From the NCBI GenBank assembly GCA_937923365.1, contig CALAIJ010000175.1, forward strand, positions 1 through 10,558: a DNA stretch of 10,558 bases, in the 5' to 3' direction. Made by a program: the position numbers and the translations under genes. Of the stretch, positions 1 to 8,493 are shown in pieces; the first letter of the stretch is position 1; each line of letters opens with the position of its first letter. The DNA comes from an uncultured Sulfitobacter sp. Its GTDB lineage: Bacteria; Pseudomonadota; Alphaproteobacteria; Rhodobacterales; Rhodobacteraceae. The notes beneath the pieces are model-generated. The model worked only from the letters and a program-made list of their open reading frames with translations. It was not told the origin of the DNA and did not search any database.

Positions 1-2034
1 GTGTCCCGCACCCCTTGGCTGGAAGAGATCGAAGCCACATGGGGCCCCGCCCCCGGTCGTGTGCTGTCCAATGGCCGCGAAGTGTTCATTTTGGGTGCGA
101 CCTTTGGCAAGGTCTTTGTCGGCGTGCAGCCCGGGTTCGGATACGAAGGCGATCCGATGCGCCTGCTGTTCGAGCACGGCTTTGCGCCCACCCACGCGTT
201 CAGCGCGTTTTACCAGTACATCAAGCATGATCTGAAAGCCGACGTTGTCCTGCATTTCGGCATGCATGGCGCGCTGGAATTCATGCCCGGCAAGCAGAAC
301 GGTCTGGGCGGCAATGACTGGCCCGAGCGGTTGATGGGCAATATGCCCAACGTCTACCTCTATGCCGCCAACAACCCGTCCGAGGCGACTTTGGCCAAGC
401 GCCGTTCCGGTGCCGTCACTGTCACGCATCTGACGCCGCCTTTGCAGTCCGCAGGTCTTTATCGCGGGCTGGCTGATCTTAAGGACAGCCTGACACGCTG
501 GCGTGCCATGGCCGCGGATGATCCGGCGTATGGCGATCTGCGCGATCTGATTTCTGCGCAGGCAGAAGCCGTCGATATGGATGGATCGCAGCCCGAAACA
601 CTTTGGCTGAGCCTGCTTGAGACTGAAGCGGCGCTGATCCCCGATGGCCTGCACATTGTCGGGCGCGAAATGGATGCCGCGTCCCGCGCCAATATGCTGG
701 ACCTGATGGAATTCGACACGCCCGCACAGCGCGCCGACACCGATGCGCTGTTGCAGCAGCAAACGGAATTGCCTGCGCTGATGCGCGCCATGAACGGCCA
801 GTTTATCGCACCTGTGCCCGGGGGCGATGTGATCCGCGCGCCGGAGATTTTGCCCACAGGTCGCAACATCCACGCCTTTGATCCCTTCCGCATGCCCACC
901 GCCTTTGCGATGGCTGATGGCGCGCGTCAGGCACAGGCTTTGCTGGAAACGCACGACGCTCTGCCACGGACCGTCGCGCTGGTGCTTTGGGGCAGCGACA
1001 ACATCAAATCTAACGGTGGCCCGATTGGTCAGGCACTGGCACTGATGGGTGCCACGCCGCGTTTTGACAGCCATGGTCGTCTGTGTGGCGCGGAACTGAT
1101 CCCGCTGGAGGAGTTGGGCCGCGCGCGTATCGATGTTGTGATGACCTTGTCTGGTATCTTCCGCGATTTACTGCCCCTGCAGACCAAGCTGTTGGCCGAT
1201 GCCGCGTTTAAATGCGCGCAAGCGGATGAACCTGCGGCGATGAACCCCATTCGCGAACATGCGCTGGCCTTTATGGCAGCCAATGAGTGTGATCTGGAAA
1301 CGGCTGCCTTGCGGGTCTTCTCCAACGCTGAGGGTGCCTACGGGTCGAACGTAAACCAGTTGGTCGACAGTTCAGCCTTTGATGATGAAAGCGATCTGGC
1401 TGACGCCTATCAGGCGCGCAAGAGCTTTGCCTACGGGTTGGATGGCGAGGCGACGCACCAGACGGCGCTGTTGCAAGACACGCTCAGACACGTGGACCTT
1501 GCCTATCAGAACCTCGAATCTGTCGAGCTGGGGATCACCACGGTGGACCATTACTTTGACACGCTGGGCGGCATTGCATCTGCTGTGAAGCGCGCCAAGG
1601 GTGGCGCGGACACGCCGATTTATATCGGGGATCAGACACGCGGTGGCGCGCAGGTGCGCACCCTGTCCGATCAGGTCGCTTTGGAAACCCGCAGCCGCAG
1701 CCTGAACCCCAAGTTCTTTGAGCCGCTTTTGAAGCACGGCCACGAAGGCGTGCGCCAGATCGAGGCGCATATCACCAACACCGTTGGCTGGTCCGCCACC
1801 ACTGGCAAGGTGGAGCCTTGGGTCTACCAGAAACTCTCCGAGACCTTTGTGCTGGACGATGCCATGCGCCAGCGCCTCGCAGACCTTAACCCGCAAGCCT
1901 CTATGCGGATGGCTAACCGCCTATTGGAGGCATCAGACCGCGATTATTGGCAGCCTGACGAAAACACTCTTAACGCGTTGCAAAACGCAGCCGACCAAAT
2001 CGAAGACCAACTAGAGGGCATCGCAGCCGAATGA
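1..2034 (+). CDS. bchH: Magnesium chelatase subunit H, C-terminal part (5' end outside window)
   Basis: BchH is the porphyrin-binding large subunit of magnesium chelatase. With BchI and BchD it inserts Mg2+ into protoporphyrin IX using ATP, the first step committed to bacteriochlorophyll. The reading frame is open from the first base to TGA at 2032-2034, giving 677 residues. The family is usually about 1,190 residues, so roughly the first 510 are missing. The GTG at base 1 is an internal valine codon, not a start. CobN/BchH-family blocks are clear: GVQPGFGYEGDPMRLLFE at local residues 41-58, HFGMHGALEFMPGKQ at 85-99, NNPSEATLAKRRS soon after, and GAYGSNVNQLV at 445-455. No frameshift is seen. 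bchL follows after 21 bases, so the two are very probably co-transcribed. CobN of cobalamin synthesis is the main look-alike, but the adjacent bchL and bchM and the close match to remembered Rhodobacter BchH argue for BchH. Confidence 0.97.
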   Translation: MSRTPWLEEIEATWGPAPGRVLSNGREVFILGATFGKVFVGVQPGFGYEGDPMRLLFEHGFAPTHAFSAFYQYIKHDLKADVVLHFGMHGALEFMPGKQNGLGGNDWPERLMGNMPNVYLYAANNPSEATLAKRRSGAVTVTHLTPPLQSAGLYRGLADLKDSLTRWRAMAADDPAYGDLRDLISAQAEAVDMDGSQPETLWLSLLETEAALIPDGLHIVGREMDAASRANMLDLMEFDTPAQRADTDALLQQQTELPALMRAMNGQFIAPVPGGDVIRAPEILPTGRNIHAFDPFRMPTAFAMADGARQAQALLETHDALPRTVALVLWGSDNIKSNGGPIGQALALMGATPRFDSHGRLCGAELIPLEELGRARIDVVMTLSGIFRDLLPLQTKLLADAAFKCAQADEPAAMNPIREHALAFMAANECDLETAALRVFSNAEGAYGSNVNQLVDSSAFDDESDLADAYQARKSFAYGLDGEATHQTALLQDTLRHVDLAYQNLESVELGITTVDHYFDTLGGIASAVKRAKGGADTPIYIGDQTRGGAQVRTLSDQVALETRSRSLNPKFFEPLLKHGHEGVRQIEAHITNTVGWSATTGKVEPWVYQKLSETFVLDDAMRQRLADLNPQASMRMANRLLEASDRDYWQPDENTLNALQNAADQIEDQLEGIAAE

Positions 2035-2954
<920 letters not shown>

Positions 2955-2955
<1 letters not shown>

Positions 2956-3623
2956 TGAGCTACGAGGCCACGCGCCAACGGGTCGAAACCTATTTCGACC
3001 GCACAGCCACCCGCACATGGGAACGTCTGACTTCGGACGCGCCCGTGTCAGGCATTCGTGCAACCGTGCGTGCGGGCCGCGATGAGATGCGCAATCTGAT
3101 CCTGTCGGAATTGCCCGACGATCTGCGCGGTGCACGCGTACTGGACGCAGGCTGTGGCACGGGCGCATTGGCGTTTGAACTGGCCGCCCGTGGTGCGGAT
3201 GTCACAGGCGTCGATATCTCGCCACAACTGATCGAGATTGCGCGCAAACGGCAGCCTGCGAATATCAAAGGATCGCTGGATTTCCGGGCTGGTGATATGC
3301 TGAGCCCCAAGTTCGGCAGCTTTGATCACGTCGTCGCTATGGACAGCATGATCTACTACACGGCGGACGATATCGCACAGGCGCTTGCAGGCCTTGCGCC
3401 GCGTATCTCCGAGAATATGATCTTTACCGTTGCCCCCCGCACACCATTGCTGATGTTGATGTGGCGCGCAGGCAAGCTGTTTCCCAAAGCTGACCGCTCG
3501 CCCACAATGGTGCCGCATACGCCCGCGCGACTGGCGGATGCCATGACCAAGGGCCGTCTGCGCGACATCAAACGCGTCACCTCGGGGTTCTACATCTCCA
3601 ACGCGTTGGAGTTCCGCCCATGA
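2955..3623 (+). CDS. bchM: Magnesium protoporphyrin IX O-methyltransferase BchM
   Basis: BchM transfers a methyl group from S-adenosylmethionine to the 13-propionate of Mg-protoporphyrin IX, giving the monomethyl ester that AcsF later cyclises. The class I SAM-binding glycine-rich motif is VLDAGCGTG at residues 62-70, followed by the acidic residue D87 in GVDIS at the end of beta 2. The N-terminus (VETYFDRTATRTW, 10-22) resembles remembered Rhodobacter BchM. At 222 residues the length is typical. I chose ATG 2955, which overlaps the bchL stop by one base (TGATG). A TTG one codon upstream is possible but less likely. The upstream Shine-Dalgarno is weak (GGGG at 2943-2946), so translation probably depends on ribosomes finishing bchL. 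In Rhodobacter, BchH is known to stimulate BchM, which fits their proximity here. The 3' end overlaps lhaA by four bases (ATGA). Confidence 0.96.
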
Positions 3624-5050
3624 TCCCAACCCGCAAATTGATCAAGAACGCATCTCTCAGGATGTTGCCGTTCTCGGACGCTGTGTCTGATCAATTGCCT
3701 TTGGGCCAATTGCTGCGCCTGTCGCTGTTCCAGATTTCTGTGGGCATGGCGGCTGTCATGCTGCTGGGTACGCTCAACCGTGTGATGATCGTCGAACTGG
3801 GCGTGATGGCGTGGATTGTGGCAATCATGATCGCCATTCCCGTGCTGGTCGCGCCTTTCCGTGCGCTGCTGGGGTTCCGTTCTGACACATACCGCAGTGC
3901 CATCGGATGGAAGCGCATCCCTTACCTTTGGTTTGGTTCCATGTGGCAGTTCGGCGGCTTGGCCATTATGCCGATGGGTCTTCTGGTGCTGTCGGGCGAT
4001 CAGGTTGCGGGCCCTGAATGGGCGGGCGAAGTGGGCGCTGCACTGGCATTCCTGCTGACAGGTCTGGGCATGCATATGACCCAGACGGCGGGCCTTGCGC
4101 TGGCTGCTGACCGCGCCAGCGACGAGACGCGGCCTCAGGTTGTTGCCCTGCTTTATGTGATGTTCCTTCTGGGCATGGGCGTCTCGGCTGTGCTGATTGG
4201 AACGCTGCTGCGCGATTTTTCAGCGCTGCGTCTGGTGCAGGTGGTTCAAGGCGCGGCTGTGGTCACTTTGCTGCTGAACGTCATTGCCCTTTGGAAGCAG
4301 GAAAAGGTCAGCCCGATGACCAAGGCAGAACGCGAAGCACCGCGCCCTGCCTTTGCGGATGCATGGCGCGATCTGACGGCGAACCGCGATGCGTTGCGTC
4401 TGCTGGTCGTGGTTTTTCTTGGCACCTTGGCCTTCAACATGCAGGACGTGCTGCTGGAGCCTTACGGCGGCGAAATTCTTGGTCTTTCAGTCTCTGCTAC
4501 AACCCTTTTGACAGCCATGTGGGCGGTCGGGGCGCTGATTGGATTTGGCCTTGCGGCCCGCTGGTTGAAGGGCGCGATCAACCCGCACCGGATGGCGGCA
4601 CGGGGTATCCTTGTGGGGCTGGTGGCCTTCTGCGCGGTGATCTTTGCTGCACCGATGGCCTCCCCCGTGATGTTCTTTGCGGGTGCCTTCGGGATCGGTC
4701 TGGGCGGCGGGCTTTTTGCTGTGGCCACACTGAACTCTGCCATGGCGCTGGAGACCACGGGCACCGCAGGCAAGGGCCTTGCCCTTGGCGCATGGGGTGC
4801 TGCGCAAGCCACGGCGGCAGGCCTGTCGATCTTTATCGGCGGTGCGACGCGCGACATCGTCAATGCGGCGGCCTTGAACGGATCGCTGGGCGACGTGCTG
4901 CAATCGGCGACGACGGGCTACGCCGTTGTCTATCACATCGAAATTGGCGTTCTGTTCGTGACGCTCATCGCCTTGGGTCCATTGGTGCGGGCCCGTGCGC
5001 TTTCAACTTCAACACCGACACCTGTGGGTCTGGCGGAGTTCCCGACATGA
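3620..5050 (+). CDS. lhaA: Light-harvesting 1 assembly factor LhaA (PucC/BCH2-family MFS-like membrane protein)
   Basis: LhaA is an inner-membrane protein needed for efficient assembly of light-harvesting complex 1, probably by helping supply bacteriochlorophyll to new antenna polypeptides. It belongs to the PucC/BCH2 branch of the major facilitator superfamily. The 476-residue product is very hydrophobic with about twelve likely membrane helices, including ~35-57, ~62-82, ~105-125, ~137-160, ~174-196, ~205-224, ~261-278, ~292-314, ~328-345, ~349-371, ~385-407 and ~434-455. A charged cytoplasmic-type loop (about 226-258) lies between the two halves. TLNRVMIVELGV at 51-62 and RSDTYRSAIGWKRIPY at 87-102 are family signatures as I recall them. 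The start overlaps the bchM stop by four bases (ATGA), with GGAG at 3608-3611 eight bases before. PucC itself is the close alternative, but PucC lies with pucBA, whereas the gene between bchM and puhA is LhaA in Rhodobacter. A transporter role has not been shown. Confidence 0.94.
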   Translation: MIPTRKLIKNASLRMLPFSDAVSDQLPLGQLLRLSLFQISVGMAAVMLLGTLNRVMIVELGVMAWIVAIMIAIPVLVAPFRALLGFRSDTYRSAIGWKRIPYLWFGSMWQFGGLAIMPMGLLVLSGDQVAGPEWAGEVGAALAFLLTGLGMHMTQTAGLALAADRASDETRPQVVALLYVMFLLGMGVSAVLIGTLLRDFSALRLVQVVQGAAVVTLLLNVIALWKQEKVSPMTKAEREAPRPAFADAWRDLTANRDALRLLVVVFLGTLAFNMQDVLLEPYGGEILGLSVSATTLLTAMWAVGALIGFGLAARWLKGAINPHRMAARGILVGLVAFCAVIFAAPMASPVMFFAGAFGIGLGGGLFAVATLNSAMALETTGTAGKGLALGAWGAAQATAAGLSIFIGGATRDIVNAAALNGSLGDVLQSATTGYAVVYHIEIGVLFVTLIALGPLVRARALSTSTPTPVGLAEFPT

Positions 5051-5086
5051 CCCGCATCCACGCATATCACAGTGAAGGAAACGACA

Positions 5087-5860
5087 ATGGTTGGCACTGA
5101 ATTCTTTGGAAACTTCGATCTGGCAAGCGCCGCGATCTGGCTTTTCTGGATCTTCTTCGCAGGGCTGATTTATTACCTGCAAACAGAAAACATGCGCGAA
5201 GGCTATCCGCTGGAAACAGATGATGGGGCGCCTGCGCCGAACCAGGGCCCGTTTCCGGTACCCAAGGACAAGACGTTCATCCTGCCTCATGGTCGCGGTG
5301 AATTGAAAGTGCCTTCCGGCCAACATCCGGACCGTCCTGTGCTGGCGCTGCAGCGCACCGCGCGTGCCGCAGGCAGCCCTTACGTGCCAACGGGTGATCC
5401 AATGATGGACGGGGTTGGTCCGGCTTCATGGGCGCCGCGCCGCGATCTGGCGGAGCTGGACGCGCACGGCCATGACAAGATCAAGCCGATGTCCGATCTG
5501 CCCGACTTTGCCTTTTCCGCAGGTCGCGATCCGCGCGGCAAGCCGGTTGTCACAGGCGACGGTGAAGTCGTGGGCCGCGTCACGGACATGTGGGTCGACG
5601 TACCAGAGCAGTTGGTCCGCTACCTTACGATGGATGTGAACCCCGAAGGGTCCGGCAACACGCGCCTGATCCCCATCAACTTTGCCCGCATCGGCAGTGA
5701 CCGCGTCACGATCCGTTCGCTCCATGCGCACAACATCGAGGGCATTCCAACGACCAAATCAGGCGGCTCGATCACGATGCTCGAAGAGGAAAAGATCACG
5801 GCCTACTACGGTGGCGGAACGCTTTATGCCACTCCGGAACGCGCCGAGCCTTGCATCTAA
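5087..5860 (+). CDS. puhA: Photosynthetic reaction centre subunit H
   Basis: PuhA is the H subunit of the type II reaction centre. One N-terminal helix anchors it to the inner membrane, and its cytoplasmic domain caps the L/M subunits and guides protons to QB. The 257-residue product matches remembered Rhodobacter sphaeroides PuhA over most of its length. The helix is at about 12-32, followed by the conserved LQTENMREGYPLE (31-43). Residues equivalent to the Rhodobacter proton-entry histidines H126/H128 are H127 and H129 (AHGHDKIKPM), and the equivalents of D170/E173 are D171 and E174 (WVDVPEQ). The C-terminus is short and divergent, ending in EPCI. I chose ATG 5087 because GAAGGAA at 5074-5080 sits six bases before it. 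An in-frame GTG at 5072 would place that ribosome site inside the gene. The 36-base gap after lhaA has no terminator. Confidence 0.98.
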   Translation: MVGTEFFGNFDLASAAIWLFWIFFAGLIYYLQTENMREGYPLETDDGAPAPNQGPFPVPKDKTFILPHGRGELKVPSGQHPDRPVLALQRTARAAGSPYVPTGDPMMDGVGPASWAPRRDLAELDAHGHDKIKPMSDLPDFAFSAGRDPRGKPVVTGDGEVVGRVTDMWVDVPEQLVRYLTMDVNPEGSGNTRLIPINFARIGSDRVTIRSLHAHNIEGIPTTKSGGSITMLEEEKITAYYGGGTLYATPERAEPCI

Positions 5861-5869
5861 ATGACAAGC

Positions 5870-5897
5870 GCAGGGCCTGTCAGCCAACAGGCCCTGC
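5870..5897 (+). other. Perfect 11-bp hairpin in the puhA-puhB spacer
   Basis: Bases 5870-5880 (GCAGGGCCTGT) and 5887-5897 (ACAGGCCCTGC) are exact reverse complements around the six-base loop CAGCCA. The stem begins nine bases after the puhA stop and ends 23 bases before the puhB start. It fills about half of the 60-base spacer. No T-run follows, so it does not look like an efficient intrinsic terminator. By analogy with the pufBA-pufL intercistronic hairpins of Rhodobacter, it may protect the 3' end of a processed puhA transcript and so yield more H subunit than assembly protein. That function is inference; the structure is plain in the sequence. A weak attenuator is the main alternative. Confidence 0.7.
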
Positions 5898-5920
5898 ACA
5901 CCACATAGGGGACATGAGAC

Positions 5921-6556
5921 ATGCACCACGACGACTTTAAATTCGAGCCTGTCAGAGGCCTGCCCGAAGCGCTGCCAGAGGATGAGCACATCCTGTGGCA
6001 AGGCCAACCCAATGCGCTGCGGCTGGCAAAAGACGCGTGGAAGATGAACTGGATTCTCGGATACTTCATAGCGCTTGCCATCTACCGCGTTGGTCTGTCG
6101 TCAACCACGGTTTCCCTGACCGAAGCCATGGGCCACGGCATTCCCTTCCTGATCGCCGGCGCGCTTGCAGGGCTGATCATCTGGCTGATTGCCTATGTCC
6201 AGGCCCGCAGCACCGTCTACACGCTGACCAACAAACGCGCCTGCATGCGCATTGGTGCCGCCCTTACGATGACGCTGAACCTGCCGTATGTTTGCATCGG
6301 CAACGCGCAATCCATGATCCGCAAGTCGGGCCTTGGGACGATCACCTTCGAGATGATCGGCGATGACCGGCTGAGCTATCTGATGACATGGCCCCATGCG
6401 CGGCCTTGGCACTTTACCAAGACCCAGCCCGCTTTCCGCTCCATCCCTGATGCGGCCCGCGTTGCCGCGATCTTTGCCGACGCGGCAGAGACCCGCGTCA
6501 ACACACCCCAGGTCAGCCGCAGCCCTGCGGCGGGCGATGCGATTGCGGCGGAGTGA
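5921..6556 (+). CDS. puhB: Reaction centre assembly protein PuhB
   Basis: PuhB is a membrane protein that assists reaction-centre assembly and, indirectly, LH1 in Rhodobacter capsulatus. Its biochemical activity is not well defined. The 211-residue product matches the family length. It has a soluble N-terminus containing EHILWQGQP (22-30), then hydrophobic segments at about 43-58 and 74-94. After these comes VYTLTNKRACMRIG (99-112), which resembles the Y-x-(L/V)-T-N-x-R strand of bacterial PH-like (YdbS/YdbT type) membrane proteins. The last ~25 residues are polar, Ala-rich and probably disordered. ATG 5921 follows AGGGGA at 5907-5912. The stop region (GTGA) overlaps a possible GTG start of puhC. 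Its place just after puhA is the fixed order in purple bacteria and supports the call more than any motif does. Confidence 0.93.
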   Translation: MHHDDFKFEPVRGLPEALPEDEHILWQGQPNALRLAKDAWKMNWILGYFIALAIYRVGLSSTTVSLTEAMGHGIPFLIAGALAGLIIWLIAYVQARSTVYTLTNKRACMRIGAALTMTLNLPYVCIGNAQSMIRKSGLGTITFEMIGDDRLSYLMTWPHARPWHFTKTQPAFRSIPDAARVAAIFADAAETRVNTPQVSRSPAAGDAIAAE

Positions 6557-6561
6557 ACCAG

Positions 6562-7032
6562 ATGAGCCATCCAACCAGTTCACTTGCCAACCAGATGAAG
6601 CACCGGGACCGCGATATGGTCCCCAAAATCCTGGTGCAGGCCATGTTCGGCCTGATGATCGCCTCGCTTGCGCTGGTGACTTACGCGCGCGTCACCGATC
6701 AACCGCTGAGCGGCGTGGCGCCTTTGGCGGACGTGGTCAAGGAAATGCCGATCACGCTGCAAGGCACCCGCTCTGACGGGGTCGCCGTTTTGGACGAAAA
6801 CGGCCAACAAATTGCGTTCTCGTCCGAAAACAAAGCCGGTTTCATCGATGTGATCTGGGTTTCTATCATGCGGGCGCGTAAGATCGAAGGTATCACGGGC
6901 AACCCCGCGCTTTCGCTGGTGCGCCGCAGCGACGGCCATACTGCCATTATCGACCCTGCAACGGGCTGGTCCATCGAATTGATCGGTTACGGCGCAGACA
7001 ACGTTTCAGCTTTTGCCAGACTGCTGGACTAA
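6562..7032 (+). CDS. puhC: Photosynthetic complex assembly protein PuhC
   Basis: PuhC is a single-span inner-membrane protein with a periplasmic domain. In Rhodobacter capsulatus it affects LH1-reaction-centre organisation and photosynthetic growth. The product here is 156 residues. It has a polar cytoplasmic N-terminus with HRDRDMVPK (14-22), one hydrophobic helix at about 23-42, then a mostly polar C-terminal domain with GNPALSLVRR (113-122) and DPATGWSIELIGYG (131-144). I chose ATG 6562, since GGAG at 6550-6553 lies eight bases upstream. A GTG at 6553, overlapping the puhB stop by four bases, would add three residues but has no separate ribosome site. The next start is 22 bases after the TAA. 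Identification rests mainly on the puhA-puhB-X position, length and topology. Confidence 0.9.
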   Translation: MSHPTSSLANQMKHRDRDMVPKILVQAMFGLMIASLALVTYARVTDQPLSGVAPLADVVKEMPITLQGTRSDGVAVLDENGQQIAFSSENKAGFIDVIWVSIMRARKIEGITGNPALSLVRRSDGHTAIIDPATGWSIELIGYGADNVSAFARLLD

Positions 7033-7054
7033 CTTTTTCAAAGGGACACACCAC

Positions 7055-7351
7055 ATGGGACTTCTGACCAGAACACGCGAAACGGCGCCCTGCCTCGTGA
7101 CGATCAGCCATCGTTTCGAAGAGCTTTCGGCGCATGTGAAATTCCTCAACGGGGCCATCATCGGGCCGGGCGATACCGTGCTTGTGCACGGCGAGGAAAT
7201 CTTGGCGCCCTATGGCGAAAAGATTGAGGAGCAGCGCACTGCCACCATCACCCGCGCATCAGGCATCGAGCGTCTCTGGACGCGCATGACCGGTGATTTT
7301 GAATTCATGGAGCTTTGCGAATTCTCCTTCTCGGAAGAGGTGATGTCATGA
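7055..7351 (+). CDS. bciE: Small soluble protein before acsF, probable cyclase auxiliary subunit BciE
   Basis: This 98-residue product has no signal peptide, no membrane helix and no catalytic motif that I recognise. It is rich in acidic residues and ends EFSFSEEVMS. A short central segment, GPGDTVLVHGEEI (37-49), looks like beta structure. From memory, R. sphaeroides has a small gene just upstream of acsF (rsp_6110) encoding BciE, a protein needed with AcsF for oxygen-dependent ring-E formation in most alphaproteobacteria. Position, size and stop/start overlap fit that gene, so I infer BciE; I could not compare sequences. ATG 7055 follows AAGGGA at 7041-7046 with eight bases between, giving a better start than TTG/ATG-like codons upstream. 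The stop overlaps the acsF start by four bases (ATGA), implying translational coupling. The alternative is a conserved puh-cluster protein of unknown role, such as one filling the puhD position of R. capsulatus. Confidence 0.72.
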   Translation: MGLLTRTRETAPCLVTISHRFEELSAHVKFLNGAIIGPGDTVLVHGEEILAPYGEKIEEQRTATITRASGIERLWTRMTGDFEFMELCEFSFSEEVMS

Positions 7352-8484
7352 ATGCGCACACCAAAACCCCGACACATTCCGCCTATGCCGCCACCGCCGA
7401 AGAGGCGATCGCCGCTCAGGATGCGCTCGACGTTGGCATGACATCCGAGGAAGCCACCGAAGTCGCCATGCAGAACACGCTGCTGACGCCGCGTTTCTAT
7501 ACTACCGATTTCGAAGAGATGGACGCGATTGATGTCACGCCAGTGCGCGCTGATTGGGATCGCCTGATCGCAGGGATGAAAGCAGACCCTAACAAGGGCC
7601 ATTTCAAGAAAACCGACGCATGGGAAGCAGACTGGGAAGGCATGGATCCTGCCCTGAAGGCAGAGTTCATCGATTTCCTGATCTCAAGCTGCACCGCCGA
7701 GTTTTCCGGCTGCGTACTCTATAAGGAGATGAAACGTCGCGGCAGCAACGAGGATATCACAACCCTGTTCCAACTGATGGCCCGTGATGAAGCGCGCCAT
7801 GCCGGTTTCATCAACGATGCCCTGCGCGAAGCGGGCATCCGCGTGAACCTTGGCTTTCTGACGCAGCAAAAGAAGTACACCTACTTCCGTCCCAAGTTCA
7901 TCTACTACGCCACGTATCTGTCCGAGAAGATCGGCTATGCCCGCTACATCACCATCTTCCGCCATCTGGAGGAACACCCCGAGAAGCGCTTCCACCCGAT
8001 CTTTCAGTGGTTCCGTGAGTGGTGCAACGATGAGTTCAGCCATGGTGAGGCTTTCGCCCTGCTGATGAAGACCGATCCCAAGCTGACCGAGAGCTTTACC
8101 AACAAGCTGTGGATCAAGTTCTTCCTCACGGCGGTCTATTCCACCATGTGGGTGCGCGACCACCAGCGGCCGCTGTTCCACGAAGCTCTTGGTGTGGATG
8201 TGACGTGGTATGGCCAGGAGGTCTTCCGCAAAACCTCCGAGATTTCCAAGCAGGTGTTCCCGATCACGCTGGACATCGACCACCCGCGCTGGCGGCCCAA
8301 TCTGGACCGCATGGAAGCAGCCAGCCGACAGATTGCCGCTGCCAAGGCACGCGGCGGCGTCATGGGCACACTCAGCCGTCTGGGCGGCATGGCCAAGGCA
8401 GGTTTCGCCTTTGTTTCCATCCTGACGATTCCCGCACATAAACACACCGTGCCTGACAGCCCTGTCATGCAACCGGCCTACTAA
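7348..8484 (+). CDS. acsF: Aerobic Mg-protoporphyrin IX monomethyl ester (oxidative) cyclase AcsF
   Basis: AcsF is the diiron, O2-dependent enzyme that forms isocyclic ring E, turning Mg-protoporphyrin monomethyl ester into divinyl-protochlorophyllide in three oxidations. The 378-residue product shows the family diiron pattern: glutamate E118 in TAEFSG, E148-x-x-H151 in DEARH, and E229-x-x-H232 in NDEFSHGE, with another likely ligand in the helix near E208. Conserved tracts include CVLYKEMKRRG (122-132) and KKYTYFRPKFIYYATYLSEK (175-194). ATG 7348 overlaps the upstream stop by four bases. GGAAGAGG at 7333-7340 is its ribosome site, so the 11-codon TTG extension is unlikely. Substrate comes from BchM and product goes to the BchL-containing reductase, both encoded in this window. 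Use of O2 fits an organism that makes pigment aerobically. No bchE is present here, though one could lie elsewhere. Confidence 0.97.
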   Translation: MNAHTKTPTHSAYAATAEEAIAAQDALDVGMTSEEATEVAMQNTLLTPRFYTTDFEEMDAIDVTPVRADWDRLIAGMKADPNKGHFKKTDAWEADWEGMDPALKAEFIDFLISSCTAEFSGCVLYKEMKRRGSNEDITTLFQLMARDEARHAGFINDALREAGIRVNLGFLTQQKKYTYFRPKFIYYATYLSEKIGYARYITIFRHLEEHPEKRFHPIFQWFREWCNDEFSHGEAFALLMKTDPKLTESFTNKLWIKFFLTAVYSTMWVRDHQRPLFHEALGVDVTWYGQEVFRKTSEISKQVFPITLDIDHPRWRPNLDRMEAASRQIAAAKARGGVMGTLSRLGGMAKAGFAFVSILTIPAHKHTVPDSPVMQPAY

Positions 8485-8493
8485 GGAAAGACA

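Noticed and set aside
3638..3645. TTGATCAA palindrome at the start of lhaA, considered as an FNR/Dnr-type half-site pair
   Set aside because: FNR sites need four bases between TTGAT and ATCAA. Here the halves are fused, and the site is coding sequence.
3692..3712. Two CAATTG hexamers nine bases apart in lhaA
   Set aside because: Each is a common short palindrome in codons for conserved Leu/Gln residues. I know of no regulator for this spacing.
5072..5086. GTG start that would extend PuhA by five residues
   Set aside because: The extension contains the GAAGGAA ribosome site of the ATG at 5087, and known PuhA proteins begin MVG.
5000..5086. Search for a PpsR/CrtJ site (TGT-N12-ACA) upstream of puhA
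   Set aside because: No copy with correct spacing is visible in this stretch or in the other spacers. TGT and ACA triplets occur only at other distances.
4291..5100. 269-codon open frame on the + strand within lhaA in another phase
   Set aside because: It overlaps a clear twelve-helix LhaA, and its product is Cys/Arg/Gly-rich with no motif and no ribosome site. It is a phase shadow of lhaA.
5861..5908. 15-codon ATG frame starting right after the puhA stop and spanning the hairpin
   Set aside because: There is no Shine-Dalgarno before 5861 and the sequence is dictated by the inverted repeat. A leader peptide cannot be excluded, but nothing supports translation.
7684..8472. 262-codon open frame on the minus strand opposite acsF, with similar long minus frames at 8500-9198 and 9266-9931
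   Set aside because: These lie wholly opposite strongly conserved genes. Their translations are rich in Arg, Gln, His and Gly without domains, as expected from GC-rich codon bias on the sense strand.
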